From contig CM077593.1 in assembly GCA_039654915.1 (NCBI GenBank), positions 79,712,501-79,776,500 on the forward strand: a stretch of DNA of 64,000 nt, read 5' to 3'. This DNA is from Aquilaria yunnanensis (lineage: Eukaryota; Streptophyta; Magnoliopsida; Malvales; Thymelaeaceae). Made by a program: the position numbers and the translations under genes. The notes beneath the pieces were generated by a model. The model was not told the origin of the DNA. It searched no databases and saw only the letters and a program-made list of their open reading frames with translations. This document shows, piece after piece, positions 34,201 through 43,706 of the stretch (position 1 is its first letter; every line of letters begins with the position of its first letter).

Positions 34201-35170
34201 TATTTATATAATTCAGGGTTGCAAAGAACACAAATATTTATGTATGCTTCTGGATTTTAATTATATTATTCTGGTTTATAAAAACCACATATATATGTGT
34301 ATACTTTTGGATTTATTTGTATATATATGTAAGCTTCTGACTTTTATTTATATAATTCTAGGTTTATGTAAAGAACATAAATATTTATGTGCACTTCTGA
34401 ATTGTATTTTTATGATTTTAGTTTGTAAAAACACAGAGATATATCTATATTTTTGGGTTTTATTTGTATGATTATGGGTCTTATTTATATGCTTCTGGAT
34501 TTATACGAAATTGACTGTATGAATATTTATATATATATTGTATGAAACGGGAAATGATTTGTATAAAATTAGGTGACAATGTATGGTATGGGATTTTGGA
34601 AGTGTGAAATCGGATGTAGGAAACTAGGTTGCTATTATGTGAAACTGCGTTGGTGTTGTACAAAACTCGGTTCATATATATATGAAATTGTATTTCTACT
34701 ATATGAGTTTTAACTTTTGGTAGTGTATCAAACTGGAAATGAATTGTATAAAATTAAGATTTATTTGTATGAAGCTATAAACTATTTGTGTAAAACTGAG
34801 AAATTTTTTTTTTGAACATATTGTGCAAGTATAACAATAAAATGTGAAGATACATCCAACATTTCAATTGGTGGGCAAACCAAGCCAAATTGTATGAAAC
34901 TAAGATTATATTGTAAAAATGTGCAGTTCTTGTTATACCAAATTGTAATGGCAATTTATGAAATTGAATTACTTTTCTATGAAATTAAGTTCTTATTGTA
35001 TAAAAACTGAGTTACTATTTTATGAAATTGGGTTCTTATCATATTAAATAAAAATGTTGATGTACGAAACTAAAAATTTATTAAATAAAAATGGTTTTCT
35101 ATCAAATGAAATTGTGTTCATATTATACAACATGAGTTTCTAATATATGAAATTGAATTTTCTCCATAAA
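34200..35170. repeat. Degenerate AT-rich repeat tract
   Basis: Two families are visible. Diverged units of about 85 bp (..aaatatttatgtgcacttctgaattttatttatataattct..) run from 34200 to 34500. Shorter units built on tatgaaattg..ttattgta run from 34500 to 35165. Apparent ORFs in this tract are repeat translations. Confidence 0.5.
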
Positions 35171-36184
35171 ATCTAACAAAAACTCTCCAAAATATGAAGC
35201 TTATTTTTAATGTAATAAGCTAGTAGCCAATTTTTTGAAAACTGATATTAAAATGTATGCAATTCTCTGAACACGTTTGATTATGGAAAAAAATGAATGA
35301 ATAAACTCATTTTAAATAATTACCATATTAATTGTATTAATTTAATTTGTTTCATTAAGATTATCTCTTCAAATGGATTCAAATTAAAAAAAAATTCCAT
35401 AATTAAAATTTTGAATGAAGAAAATACATCTCCAAAAAAAATGTTTGAAAACTTGATTTTCATAATTAAAAAATTTGAAAGAAGTAAATATATCCCATAA
35501 TTATCCAATCAAATTTTTCACTTTCATTCAAAGGAAACAGAACCAGTACTCTCCCTCATTAATGGCATCTACTAGGTATATGAGCACCTAGGTGCACCTC
35601 ATATTGCTCATAAATTGGAGGTAAAAGAAAAATAATAATCTGTAGTTTGGATAATTTAAATTTGACCAAGCCTTGCACAAAATTTTACAAGAATTTTTAT
35701 ATGTTTAGAATTTTTTTTTCTTTCCTAAATTGCATTAAAGCTGAGATTCTATAAAGTTCATGTGTCCAAGCAATTATTTCAACAAAGCTATATATATACT
35801 TATTCCATGTAGTTGGATTTTGGGTTTCATTCAAGTAATTGTTTTATATTGCCTTTCAAGTTTTATCCTTGTAGTAGTCAGCAAGTCGTATTTATTTGCA
35901 AAGTCTGCAAAACATGTCTCAGCTCAGCTACTATTGTGTGTGAAATTATCATATAATTATAAACGTGGTTTTATTTATTTATTTATTTTTACGTGGAAAT
36001 GGTATCTTGCTCTAAATTTTGTACAACATGATTATCGCACGGTAAATTATTGAAACATATTGAGAATTTTATGTAGTACGCGATTTACGGTCATATATCG
36101 CATGATATTGCAATATTTCGAATAATATTTCAGGTAACGCATGCAACAGCTATATAAGTGATTATCACGTAAAATATCCAGTGA
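35171..36184. other. Intergenic DNA without a supported gene
   Basis: AT-rich; nothing recognised. Confidence 0.4.
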
Positions 36185-36194
36185 ATTATAAATA

Positions 36195-37103
36195 GGATAA
36201 ATTTCATTTATGGTCCCTAACCTTATCGCGTTGTCTTAAACGAGTCCCTAATTTTCGTTTTGTCCTATTAAAGTCCCCAACCTTCCTATTTTTGTCTCAA
36301 TCGTAGTTCTTTCGTCATTTTTATGGTTAACTTTGATAAAATTTTTGTGACAAATACCAACATTAGTCTTACATTTTTTTATTCCTACTCAAATAACTCT
36401 CAAACTAATAAATTTATCACTACTCCTAGAATCACCGTCACTGCTCAACCTTCAACTTTCTCATAGCCTGTTTCTGGCGTTGCCAGACCATCGCACTGCA
36501 ACCCTACCCGAACGAAGAGATGCGGGTGATCTGAATCATCAACTCGCAGTCCAAATTCAACCCACCATTGCCGGTGGGGTTTTATGGAAATGGGTTCACA
36601 TTCCCAGTGGTGTTAACGACGGCAGAGAAACTCTGTAGAAACCCATTCAGGTACGTGCCGAAATTGGTACGACGAGCAAAATTAGACATCACGGAAGAGT
36701 ACATGAGATCTGTTGCAGACCTGATGGTGATCAAAGGCCGGCCACATTTCACGGTGGTCTGGTCATACCTGGTGTTGGATGTGACACGTGTTGGGTTCAG
36801 TGATGTGGGTTTTGGATGGGGTAAGGCTGCATATGGCGAGCCAGCAAAGGGCGGCGTTAGGGTGATTCCGGGAGTAGTGATAAATTTATTAGTTTGAGAG
36901 TTATTTGAGTGGGAATAAAAAAAATGTAAGACCAATGTTGTCATTTGTCACAAAAATTCTGTCAAAATTAACCATAAAAATGATGGAAGGACTACGATTA
37001 AGACAGAAATAGGGAGGTTGGGGATTTTAATAGAACAAAATGAAGGTTAGAGACCCGTTTAGGATAACGTGATAAGGTTAAGGACCATAAATGGCATTTA
37101 CCC
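36195..37103. mobile_element. Pack-MULE (Mutator-like element with captured gene fragment)
   Basis: Terminal inverted repeats of about 240 bp (36195-36436 and 36862-37103) start GGATAAATTTCATTTATGG and, on the other side, GGGTAAATGCCATTTATGG. The 10-bp target duplication ATTATAAATA is perfect at 36185-36194 and 37104-37113. The 909-bp element has no transposase; its centre is a fragment of a BAHD acyltransferase gene. Confidence 0.88.
36470..36870 (+). pseudogene. BAHD acyltransferase C-terminal fragment inside the MULE
   Basis: The + strand reads [13 protein letters not shown], an in-frame TGA (about 36531-36533), then [35 protein letters not shown] and [10 protein letters not shown]. This is the C-terminal half of BAHD acyltransferases of the benzyl-alcohol benzoyltransferase type; the conserved DFGWG motif is changed to GFGWG. 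The active-site HXXXD and the N-terminal half are absent. The 3' end runs into the right inverted repeat. Confidence 0.85.
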
Positions 37104-37423
37104 ATTATAAATACTTTCGAGCTCTTGAAAAAATCTTGGATCCGACGCTTCAGGCACATTGAATATTTAAATTATGCAAAATAACTGCAGATTTATGTTG
37201 TATGCTCGGTATATTTCAGAAAACTACATCCCACATGACTTAAATAAAGATTACCAGACTCAACTGAGCTAAGTTAAAAACAAAAAAAAAGACAATGAAC
37301 TCGTGTGCATGAGATACATTAAAACAGTTGAACGAAGTTTTTCTAAAAAAATTGTTAATAAAAGATACATAATTTTGTAATTGGACTTCCTAATTTTTTT
37401 TAGTGGACCTTATACTTTTTGTA

Positions 37424-37712
37424 CTCCCTTCATCCCATAATAGATGAAACATTTCTCTATGCACGAAGATTAAGATATTTATGTAGTAAAAGTTTAAATA
37501 ATGAATAAAAAAGAAAACATTTTTATTTGGGTTTTGTGTAATAAGAGTTTAAATAAAGATTAAAAAAAAATTATTAGGTTTTATGTAGTGAGAGTTTAAA
37601 TGAGGATAGTAAGGTAAATTAGAAGTTGAAAACTTTTTAAAATGGGAAATGTTTTATTCTTTTTGGGACATCCAAAAAAGGAATACATTTTATTCTTTTT
37701 TGGACGGATGAA
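37424..37712. mobile_element. Stowaway-like MITE
   Basis: The left end ctcccttcatcccataatag after TA and the right end tttttggacggatgaaa before TA match Stowaway termini (CTCCCTCCGTCCC). About 290 bp, non-coding. Confidence 0.55.
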
Positions 37713-37756
37713 ATAACATCCATTTGAACAAAAAAACTGAGTATCTTTTATCTCAC

Positions 37757-40304
37757 TGTGGCAACGTAGTTTTTGGGAGTCACCATCAATCGGTTTCACT
37801 TAGGTCGATTGGACACCTTGAAAATGGTGTACGAGAGTTCGAGGGTTCGGGAGTACGGTTACGTTAAAATAACTTTATTCTAACGCCCAAAATTGGCACC
37901 TTAGTTGATTTTAATTTTGTTTTGCTTGCATTTAAATAATTTCAGTTAATTTTTGAACCATGGATTCTAACTGAATCACCCAGATATGGACTTTTAAATC
38001 TTGATACTTGATTTTTTATAATAAATTTGATATTTTCAAACCATGAACTCTATCAAATCACCCGGATGTGGAATTTAATGAATTTTAATTTTTATTATTT
38101 ATTAAATATTTTAATTAATTATCAATCCATATCATAAATTCTACCGAATTATCTGAATATGGATTTTTAATGATCTTTTATTATTTTTTTATTTTTTATT
38201 TTTTTTATTTTGAAAGATTTTTTTTAGTGATTATCTAATCCATATATCTTATTATATCGGCCGGATGTTGATCATGAATTTATTTATATTATATTTTTTT
38301 TTTTTGAAAAAGAAAATATTTATTCAAAACCATTGATTTTATTGGATCATCTGGTTAAGAATTATTTTTTTTCAGAACTTATTTTAATAAATGGAATAAG
38401 AGGTTAGATTTTGTTATTTAAAGGAAATAATAATTAAAATGAGTGACTCGACATTCCAAATAATAATAATTAAAAAAATGTTAAAATAAGAATGACGGAA
38501 AAATAAAAGACGGGGGCTTGGTCGTAATAGAAATAATAAACTAAAAAAAAATAATAAATAAGGAAGTAAGATGGGGCTCTTGGCCAGCCATAAAAAAAAT
38601 GGTAAATAAGAAAATAAGGTTAATCATCCACACAAAGAAATAATAAGATGTAGAAATTAAATACAAAGTAAATAAATAAAGAAAGTGGGGCGCTTAGCCA
38701 TCCACATGACAGAAAATAATAAATGCAAAAAGTAAATAAATAAAGAAAGTGGGGCACTTGGCCGTCCTCGTAAAAAAAATAAAGCGTAGAAAGTAAATAA
38801 ATGAAGAAAAAATAAATAAGTAAAGAAAGTGGGGCACTTGGCCGTCCACGTAAAACAAAGATAAAGTGCAGAAAGTAAATAAATGAAGAAAAGTAAATAA
38901 ATAAAGAAAGTGGGAAACTTGGCCATCCACGTAAAAATAAAGTGCAGAAAGTAAATAAATGAAAAAAAAAAAGTAAATAAATAAAGTGGCGCGATTAACC
39001 ATCCACGTAAAGAAAATAAAGTGCAGAAAAAAAATAAATAAATAAAGTGGGGCGCTTGGCCATCCACATAAAAGAATTAACAAAAGTACAAAAATAATAA
39101 TAAATAAATAAGTAAAAAATAAAGTGGGGCGTTTTAGCCATCCACATAAAAGTAGGAGGTATAACCTTCCAAAAAAAAAAGAACAAAAGAAAGAAAAAGA
39201 AAACAAAATAAAAAAGAAAGAACTAAAAATAAACATTCAAAGTTTGATGTTAATGGCCTATCTGCAAGAACAAGAAAGTTAGTGGCTAAAATGGATTAAA
39301 TAAAAAGAACCAAGGATTAAAAGGGAGTTATACCGAAAAAAAACATTGACTGAATCAGACGGGTCGGTTTCGCGGGTTGGAAAACGTTCTCCTTCAATTC
39401 GCCGTTCTCCGGCGACGATGGGCCGGTGGCGACCTGGGCTTGGATGAGGGGGAGACGGAGACGAGGAGGGAGGAGGAGGACGGTGTGCAGGACAAGGCGG
39501 CGGTGCATGGGGAGAGGCCGAACGGCTTGTGGCGATGGAACGGCGGCTGAAACGGCTGACGGAGGACTGACGGCACGGGCAGCAGGCGGACGTCAACGGA
39601 AACGGCGGCGGCGTGACTGGAGGAGTGTCGGGAGGGCGACGGAAAACTGGAACGAAAACGAAGGACGGCGCGTCGAAGAGAACGGAAATGAAACGGAGTC
39701 GTCGGATGTGAAAAGGGGTATCAGGGTAGAAGTTTAGGATTTTTTGGGTGAGGAAGGAGTAGCCAGGGACTAAAGCTACAGTTTTAACTTTTTTAAGTTA
39801 GGAGCTTAAATCTTGCTAATTTCTTCCTTTTTTTTTGCAGGTTTGGACCCCTATTTATAAGAGTGGAGCATTGGATTCCCTTAACTAAAAAAATTCAAAA
39901 TTTAATTAAAAAAAGATTTAAAACATAATTTAGTAAAAATTATAATTTTAGTCCCTCAACTTTCACTGACTACTGGTATGGTCCCATATTTTTCACGAAA
40001 TTACAAATTGGCCCAAATTTGTCTGTTTTGTCAATTTAGCCCAAAACCTCGCGAATAATTACCAGATTTTCCTAGAATTTCCAGATTTTGTCAGATTTTT
40101 CTCAAACTTCTCAATTTTGTCAATTTTTTTTAAAATTCCCCCTTTTTATATTTTTTAATTAATTATATATATATATATTGTTATTATTATTATTATTATT
40201 TTTAACTAACCCTACAAAACAAAATGCCCCCTAAACTATTTTTTATTATTATTTTTTTTTTAAATTTTTCAAAAATAACAACAGGACGAAATTATGTGTC
40301 AACA
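37757..40304 (-). repeat. 3' LTR of the Ogre element
   Basis: On the minus strand it starts TGTTGACACATAATTTCG at 40304 and ends at 37757 with GTTGCCACA; length 2548 bp. The boundary follows from alignment with the solo LTR at 21981-23890. A TATAAATA on the minus strand (39852-39859) is a likely LTR promoter. The GC-rich stretch 39340-39720 and the Phe/Tyr-rich reverse frames are not genes. The expected 5-bp duplication at the left edge is CTCAC. Confidence 0.85.
38560..39150. repeat. Minisatellite inside the LTR
   Basis: About seven diverged units of 65-75 bp, each with aaagtggggcgcttggccatccacgt followed by an AT-rich aaataaa tract. Confidence 0.8.
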
Positions 40305-40320
40305 GCTGCCCCCCTTTGCA
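40305..40320 (-). other. Polypurine tract of the Ogre element
   Basis: On the minus strand TGCAAAGGGGGGCAGC directly precedes the 3' LTR: the plus-strand primer site. Confidence 0.85.
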
Positions 40321-40440
40321 TGCCTCATGGGACATGACGCATGCAAAGCCGTTACCAAATTTCGTCCGACGTTAGCTAAGCATTGAGAGCCTTCTCACCA
40401 CCTAAACCTTGAGGAGAAAGACTTTTTTCTCCTCCTTTTT

Positions 40441-40830
40441 GAGGTTAAGGAACTTTCCTTATTACCTCTACGACAGGAACCCTCCTATCGTCTAAGAAAA
40501 TCAAAGGAGAAAAACTCTTTCCTCCTTATTTACCAAGTCTAGAAACTTTCCTAGACTTTTCGCAATATGAACTCTCATATTGCTTACAATCTTAAGAAGA
40601 AAAACTTTTTTCTTCTTTGTGAGGTTAAGGAACCTTCCATAGTACCTCTACGATAAGAACCTTCCTATCGTTTAAAAAAACTAAGGAGAAAAACTCTTTC
40701 CTCCTTATTTATCAAGTCTAGAAACTTTCCTAAACTTTTCGCAATATGAACTCTCATATTGCTTCCAATCTTAAGAAGAAAAACTTTTTTCTTCTTTGTG
40801 AGGTTAAGGAAACTTCCTTAGTATCTCAAG
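40441..40830. repeat. 180-bp tandem repeats in the Ogre 3' untranslated region
   Basis: Units start with gaggttaagg at 40441, 40621 and 40800: two full units and a partial third. Ogre elements are known to contain tandem repeats near the 3' LTR, sometimes as the source of satellites. Confidence 0.85.
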
Positions 40831-41385
40831 CAAAAATTTTTACGAAGGCAATCAAACTTGGAATAGTTTCTTCGGAAGTGTGAATTTTCATAATAGGTGA
40901 GTGCAAAAATTTGAAATTCCGTGAAATAAGTGAATCTTGAAAGTAAGAAATTCCATAAAATGGTAATAAAGCTGACAAATTATGCAAGGGAATGGATGTT
41001 TGGAATCAATATCCAAGTTTCATCTAATATTTTCTTTAGAAAATATAGATTTTCTTGTGAGATATGTCATCCAAATAGGGTTGAAGCTTAGCTACCCCAA
41101 AATGTTATGACTAGCATACCTAATAGGATGCGTCTCAAGAGCAGAATTGCTCCTTACTCGGCCACTCTAAACTAAGAGCTTTGTCCAATGGTTTTAATAT
41201 CAGCATGAAAAAAAAAACTATCCTAAACGATGAAGAAGAAAGAAGAAATTCCCTGAATTGAAAATAAAAAAAAAAACTGGAAAGAAAAAAAATGCTAATA
41301 ATAAAACTAAATGACAAGATAAACGGATTCACAAGTCCGATTGCTTTTTCTTCCACAATGCTTCAACAAGTAGGGTAAAGGACAT

Positions 41386-42015
41386 TTATGGGATGGAACT
41401 AGTCGGGAAAGACTGTCGTGTCCAGTCTATCTGAATCACTGCTGGATCTGGTTCAGGAACAAAAGCTTGCATTTTGTCTAGCAATTCTTCAACAGTTGAT
41501 GCGGACATTACGGTTCATCGTGCCGCCTTTGAGATAAATTTTTTCTGCACAGCGTGATCCATAAAAGATATTAGACCTGCAAAGAAATTGTTAGCATTCA
41601 ACAGCCCAATGGATTTCTTGTGCAAATTAAGTTGGGCCATGGAAGCAATTTGGAAAATTTCTCCTAATGTGCCAAAACCTCCTGGTAGAGCAATAAAAAC
41701 ATCAGAATTACAAAGCATTTGTAACAAACGCTCTTGCAAATTTTTAACCACTAATTCTTCTTCAATCGTGCCCCCATAAATCAATTTCAAAGGTGCATGG
41801 ATAATACCCAAAACTTGGCTTCCTCCTAGAGATGCTGCTGATGCTACACCTCCCATTAATCCGACACTACCTCCCCCATAAACTAAATGTATTTTTCGCT
41901 CAGCTAGTACTTTACCCAAATGGTTGGCTGCCTTCAAATACTCTTCATCTTTTCCAGAAAAAACCCCACAAAATACACAAATACTTCGAGATTTACGAGT
42001 TGAGGTTTTCTTCAT
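41386..42015 (-). pseudogene. LOG-like cytokinin phosphoribohydrolase, intronless, one in-frame stop
   Basis: From ATG at 42015 to TAA at 41386 the frame is exactly 210 codons, the usual LOG length, broken only by TGA at codon 167 (41515-41517). LOG enzymes release active cytokinin bases from riboside 5'-monophosphates. Visible features: SICVFCG Rossmann start, VYGGGSVGLMGG (residues 45-56), the PGGxGTxxE signature as PGGFGTLGE (111-119), and an Arg at 96 aligned with the catalytic Arg of LOGs. After the stop the frame keeps LOG-like sequence (SASTVEELLDKMQAFVPEPDP). Plant LOG genes normally have several introns; none is present, which suggests capture from RNA. Similarity to plant LOGs is clear but distant. 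If translated to the stop it would lack the last helices. Confidence 0.85.
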
Positions 42016-42056
42016 TTCTATCCTTAACCTTGTGAGAAATGAAAAGAAGAGCATGC

Positions 42057-42063
42057 ATTTATA
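42057..42063 (-). promoter_or_regulatory. TATA box upstream of the LOG-like ORF
   Basis: TATAAAT on the minus strand, 42 bases before the ATG at 42015. A very short leader is implied. Confidence 0.45.
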
Positions 42064-42084
42064 GAGATGAAATGATAATGCAAT

Positions 42085-42284
42085 AATTACATTTACAAAA
42101 GTAGGTACATTATTGTTAGAAGAAAAAGAAATTTTTCAAAAATGACAGCTAACATGTAAAGTAGTTGTGACTGTGGCTCATGTCAATTACATTTACAGGA
42201 GTAGGTACATTATTGTCAGAAGAAAAGGAAAATTTTCAAAAATGACAGTTAGCATGTACAGTAGTTGTGACTGTGGCTCACATC
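42085..42284. repeat. 100-bp tandem boxes between LOG and NABP-like 1, third copy at 43021
   Basis: aattacatttaca(a/g)(a/g)agtaggtac...gactgtggctca occurs at 42085-42184 and 42185-42284, and again diverged at about 43021-43120 upstream of NABP-like 1. The boxes always lie between the stop codon of one ORF and the TATA box of the next. Confidence 0.85.
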
Positions 42285-42323
42285 TTCCACTGGTTTTACG
42301 TCTAGTAACGGCTTCAACGTCTT

Positions 42324-42872
42324 CTATGAGTCAGGGATTTGCTTCCCATCTAGTTTTCTTATAAGCTGGCAAACAGGGTCATTTAAAGTCAGATTCCCAA
42401 GGCTGTAACGGTCTCGTTCTTTATGGAAAGTCCTCCATAAACCGATAATTTCACGTTGCATTATTCCACAAGAATGTGTTTCAAGAGTCAATCGGATATC
42501 ATCCAAAGATTCCTTACGCAAGTCATTGTTAATGAATTTGCTTTTATCTTCACGATTTTTGGAGGTCATCCCTAAAGAATGACATTTAGTATCACAATTC
42601 CATCGTCCATACTTGTGACAGACACCTACCCTCTTTACTCTTCGCTTTTTAGCATAAGCGCTTTTACCTAAGCCAGGTATGCGGGGCCTAAATGCATCTG
42701 AAACTTTACCAGCCAAACGGACCTTAGCTTCAATTAACCACCGCGCATTGTCAGGAATGTCTTTGTGCATAAAAACTCTGATTCTTTCACATCTAGCTTG
42801 GTAAATTATTTTAAGAACATTTATTGGGAGGGAAGGAAAGTATTTTCGCAGGGCAGAAAGAGTAGAATCCAT
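42324..42872 (-). CDS. Cysteine-rich NABP-like protein 1 (flexivirus-like)
   Basis: An intact 182-residue frame starting at ATG 42872. The N-terminal part has LRKYFPSLPINVLKIIY and NARWLIEAKVRLAG. A central basic run GKSAYAKKRRVKR precedes a cysteine cluster (CHKYGRWNCDTKC), then LRKESLDDIRLTLETH. A small helical N-part, an Arg/Lys patch and a zinc-finger-like cluster form the layout of nucleic-acid-binding proteins of Betaflexiviridae and Alphaflexiviridae (carla-, viti-, allexivirus), which bind RNA/DNA and can weaken silencing or act in the nucleus. I see the resemblance by eye only. One presumptive zinc-ligand Cys has become Tyr (CHKY). A second, broken copy lies upstream in the transcription sense. 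Confidence 0.6.
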   Translation of the reverse strand: MDSTLSALRKYFPSLPINVLKIIYQARCERIRVFMHKDIPDNARWLIEAKVRLAGKVSDAFRPRIPGLGKSAYAKKRRVKRVGVCHKYGRWNCDTKCHSLGMTSKNREDKSKFINNDLRKESLDDIRLTLETHSCGIMQREIIGLWRTFHKERDRYSLGNLTLNDPVCQLIRKLDGKQIPDS

Positions 42873-42990
42873 TGATGAGAGAAAAATTTGAGAGAAAAGA
42901 GGAAGAAATCAGTTATTGTAGGAAACTGAAATAACCGACTTGAGAGTCACGGAGTACCGTATCCGCTACTTAATCGGAAAGAAGAACACG

Positions 42991-42998
42991 TATTTATA
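42991..42998 (-). promoter_or_regulatory. TATA box upstream of NABP-like 1
   Basis: TATAAATA on the minus strand, about 120 bases before the ATG at 42872. The leader between contains gagagtcacggagtaccgta, also found upstream of NABP-like 2 (about 43780-43800). Confidence 0.5.
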
Positions 42999-43158
42999 GC
43001 GATGAAAGGATAACATGTTGATTATGCTTATAGGAGTAAGTATATTATTGTCAAAAGAAAAAGCAAATTTTCAAATATGACAAATTGTATGTACAGTAAT
43101 TGTGACTGTGGCTCACATCTTCTACTGGTTCTACGTCCAGTAACGGCTTCAACGCCTT

Positions 43159-43706
43159 CTATGAGTCGGGGATTTGCTTCCCATCTAGTTTTCTTACAAA
43201 CTGGCAAACAGGGTCTTTTAAAGTCAGATTTTCGGGACTATAACGCTCTCGTTCTTCGTGAAAAATACTCCATAAACCAAGAAATTTGCATTGCACTGAT
43301 CCACAAAAACGTGTCTCAAGAGTCAATCGGATATTATCCAAAGAATCCTTACTCAAGCCATTCTTGATGAATTGTATTTTATCTTCTCGATTATCAGAGA
43401 CCATTCCTAAAGAACGACATTTAGTATCATAAGTCCATCGACCACATTTGTGACAGACTTGTAACCTTTTCGCTCTTCACTTTTTGGCATAAGAGCTTTT
43501 GCCTAGGCCAAGCATGTAAGACACAAATGCATTTAGGACTTCACCTGCCAGACGGACTTAGTTTCAATTAACCACCGTACATCTTCAGGGATTCCTTTGT
43601 ACATCAAAACTCTTAATCGTTCACACCGAACTTTGTAAATCCTTTTAAGAACATTCATTGGGAGGGAAGGAAAGTATTTTCACAGGGCAAAAAGAGTAGA
43701 ATCCAT
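43159..43706 (-). pseudogene. NABP-like 2, broken tandem copy
   Basis: A paralogue of the ORF at 42324-42872, displaced by 835 bp, beginning MDSTLFAL at 43706. It has an early in-frame TGA at codon 9 where copy 1 has CGA, and at least one frameshift near the middle. The C-terminal 81 codons (43404-43159) are open and close to copy 1 (DSLDNIRLTLET, VRKLDGKQIPDS). Its cysteine cluster is readable in one frame and has lost a different Cys than copy 1 (also to Tyr). Confidence 0.7.

Noticed and set aside
34169..34471. 100-codon hydrophobic ORF
   Set aside because: It consists of the degenerate AT-rich repeat units of that tract.
38657..39236. Phe/Tyr/Leu-rich minus-strand frames of 136-180 codons that look like membrane proteins
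   Set aside because: They are translations of the LTR minisatellite (aaataaa-rich units) and have no gene context.
39279..39737. GC-rich overlapping ORFs on both strands
   Set aside because: They lie in the GC-rich domain of the Ogre LTR. A similar domain in the solo LTR at 22715-23133 gives unrelated frames.
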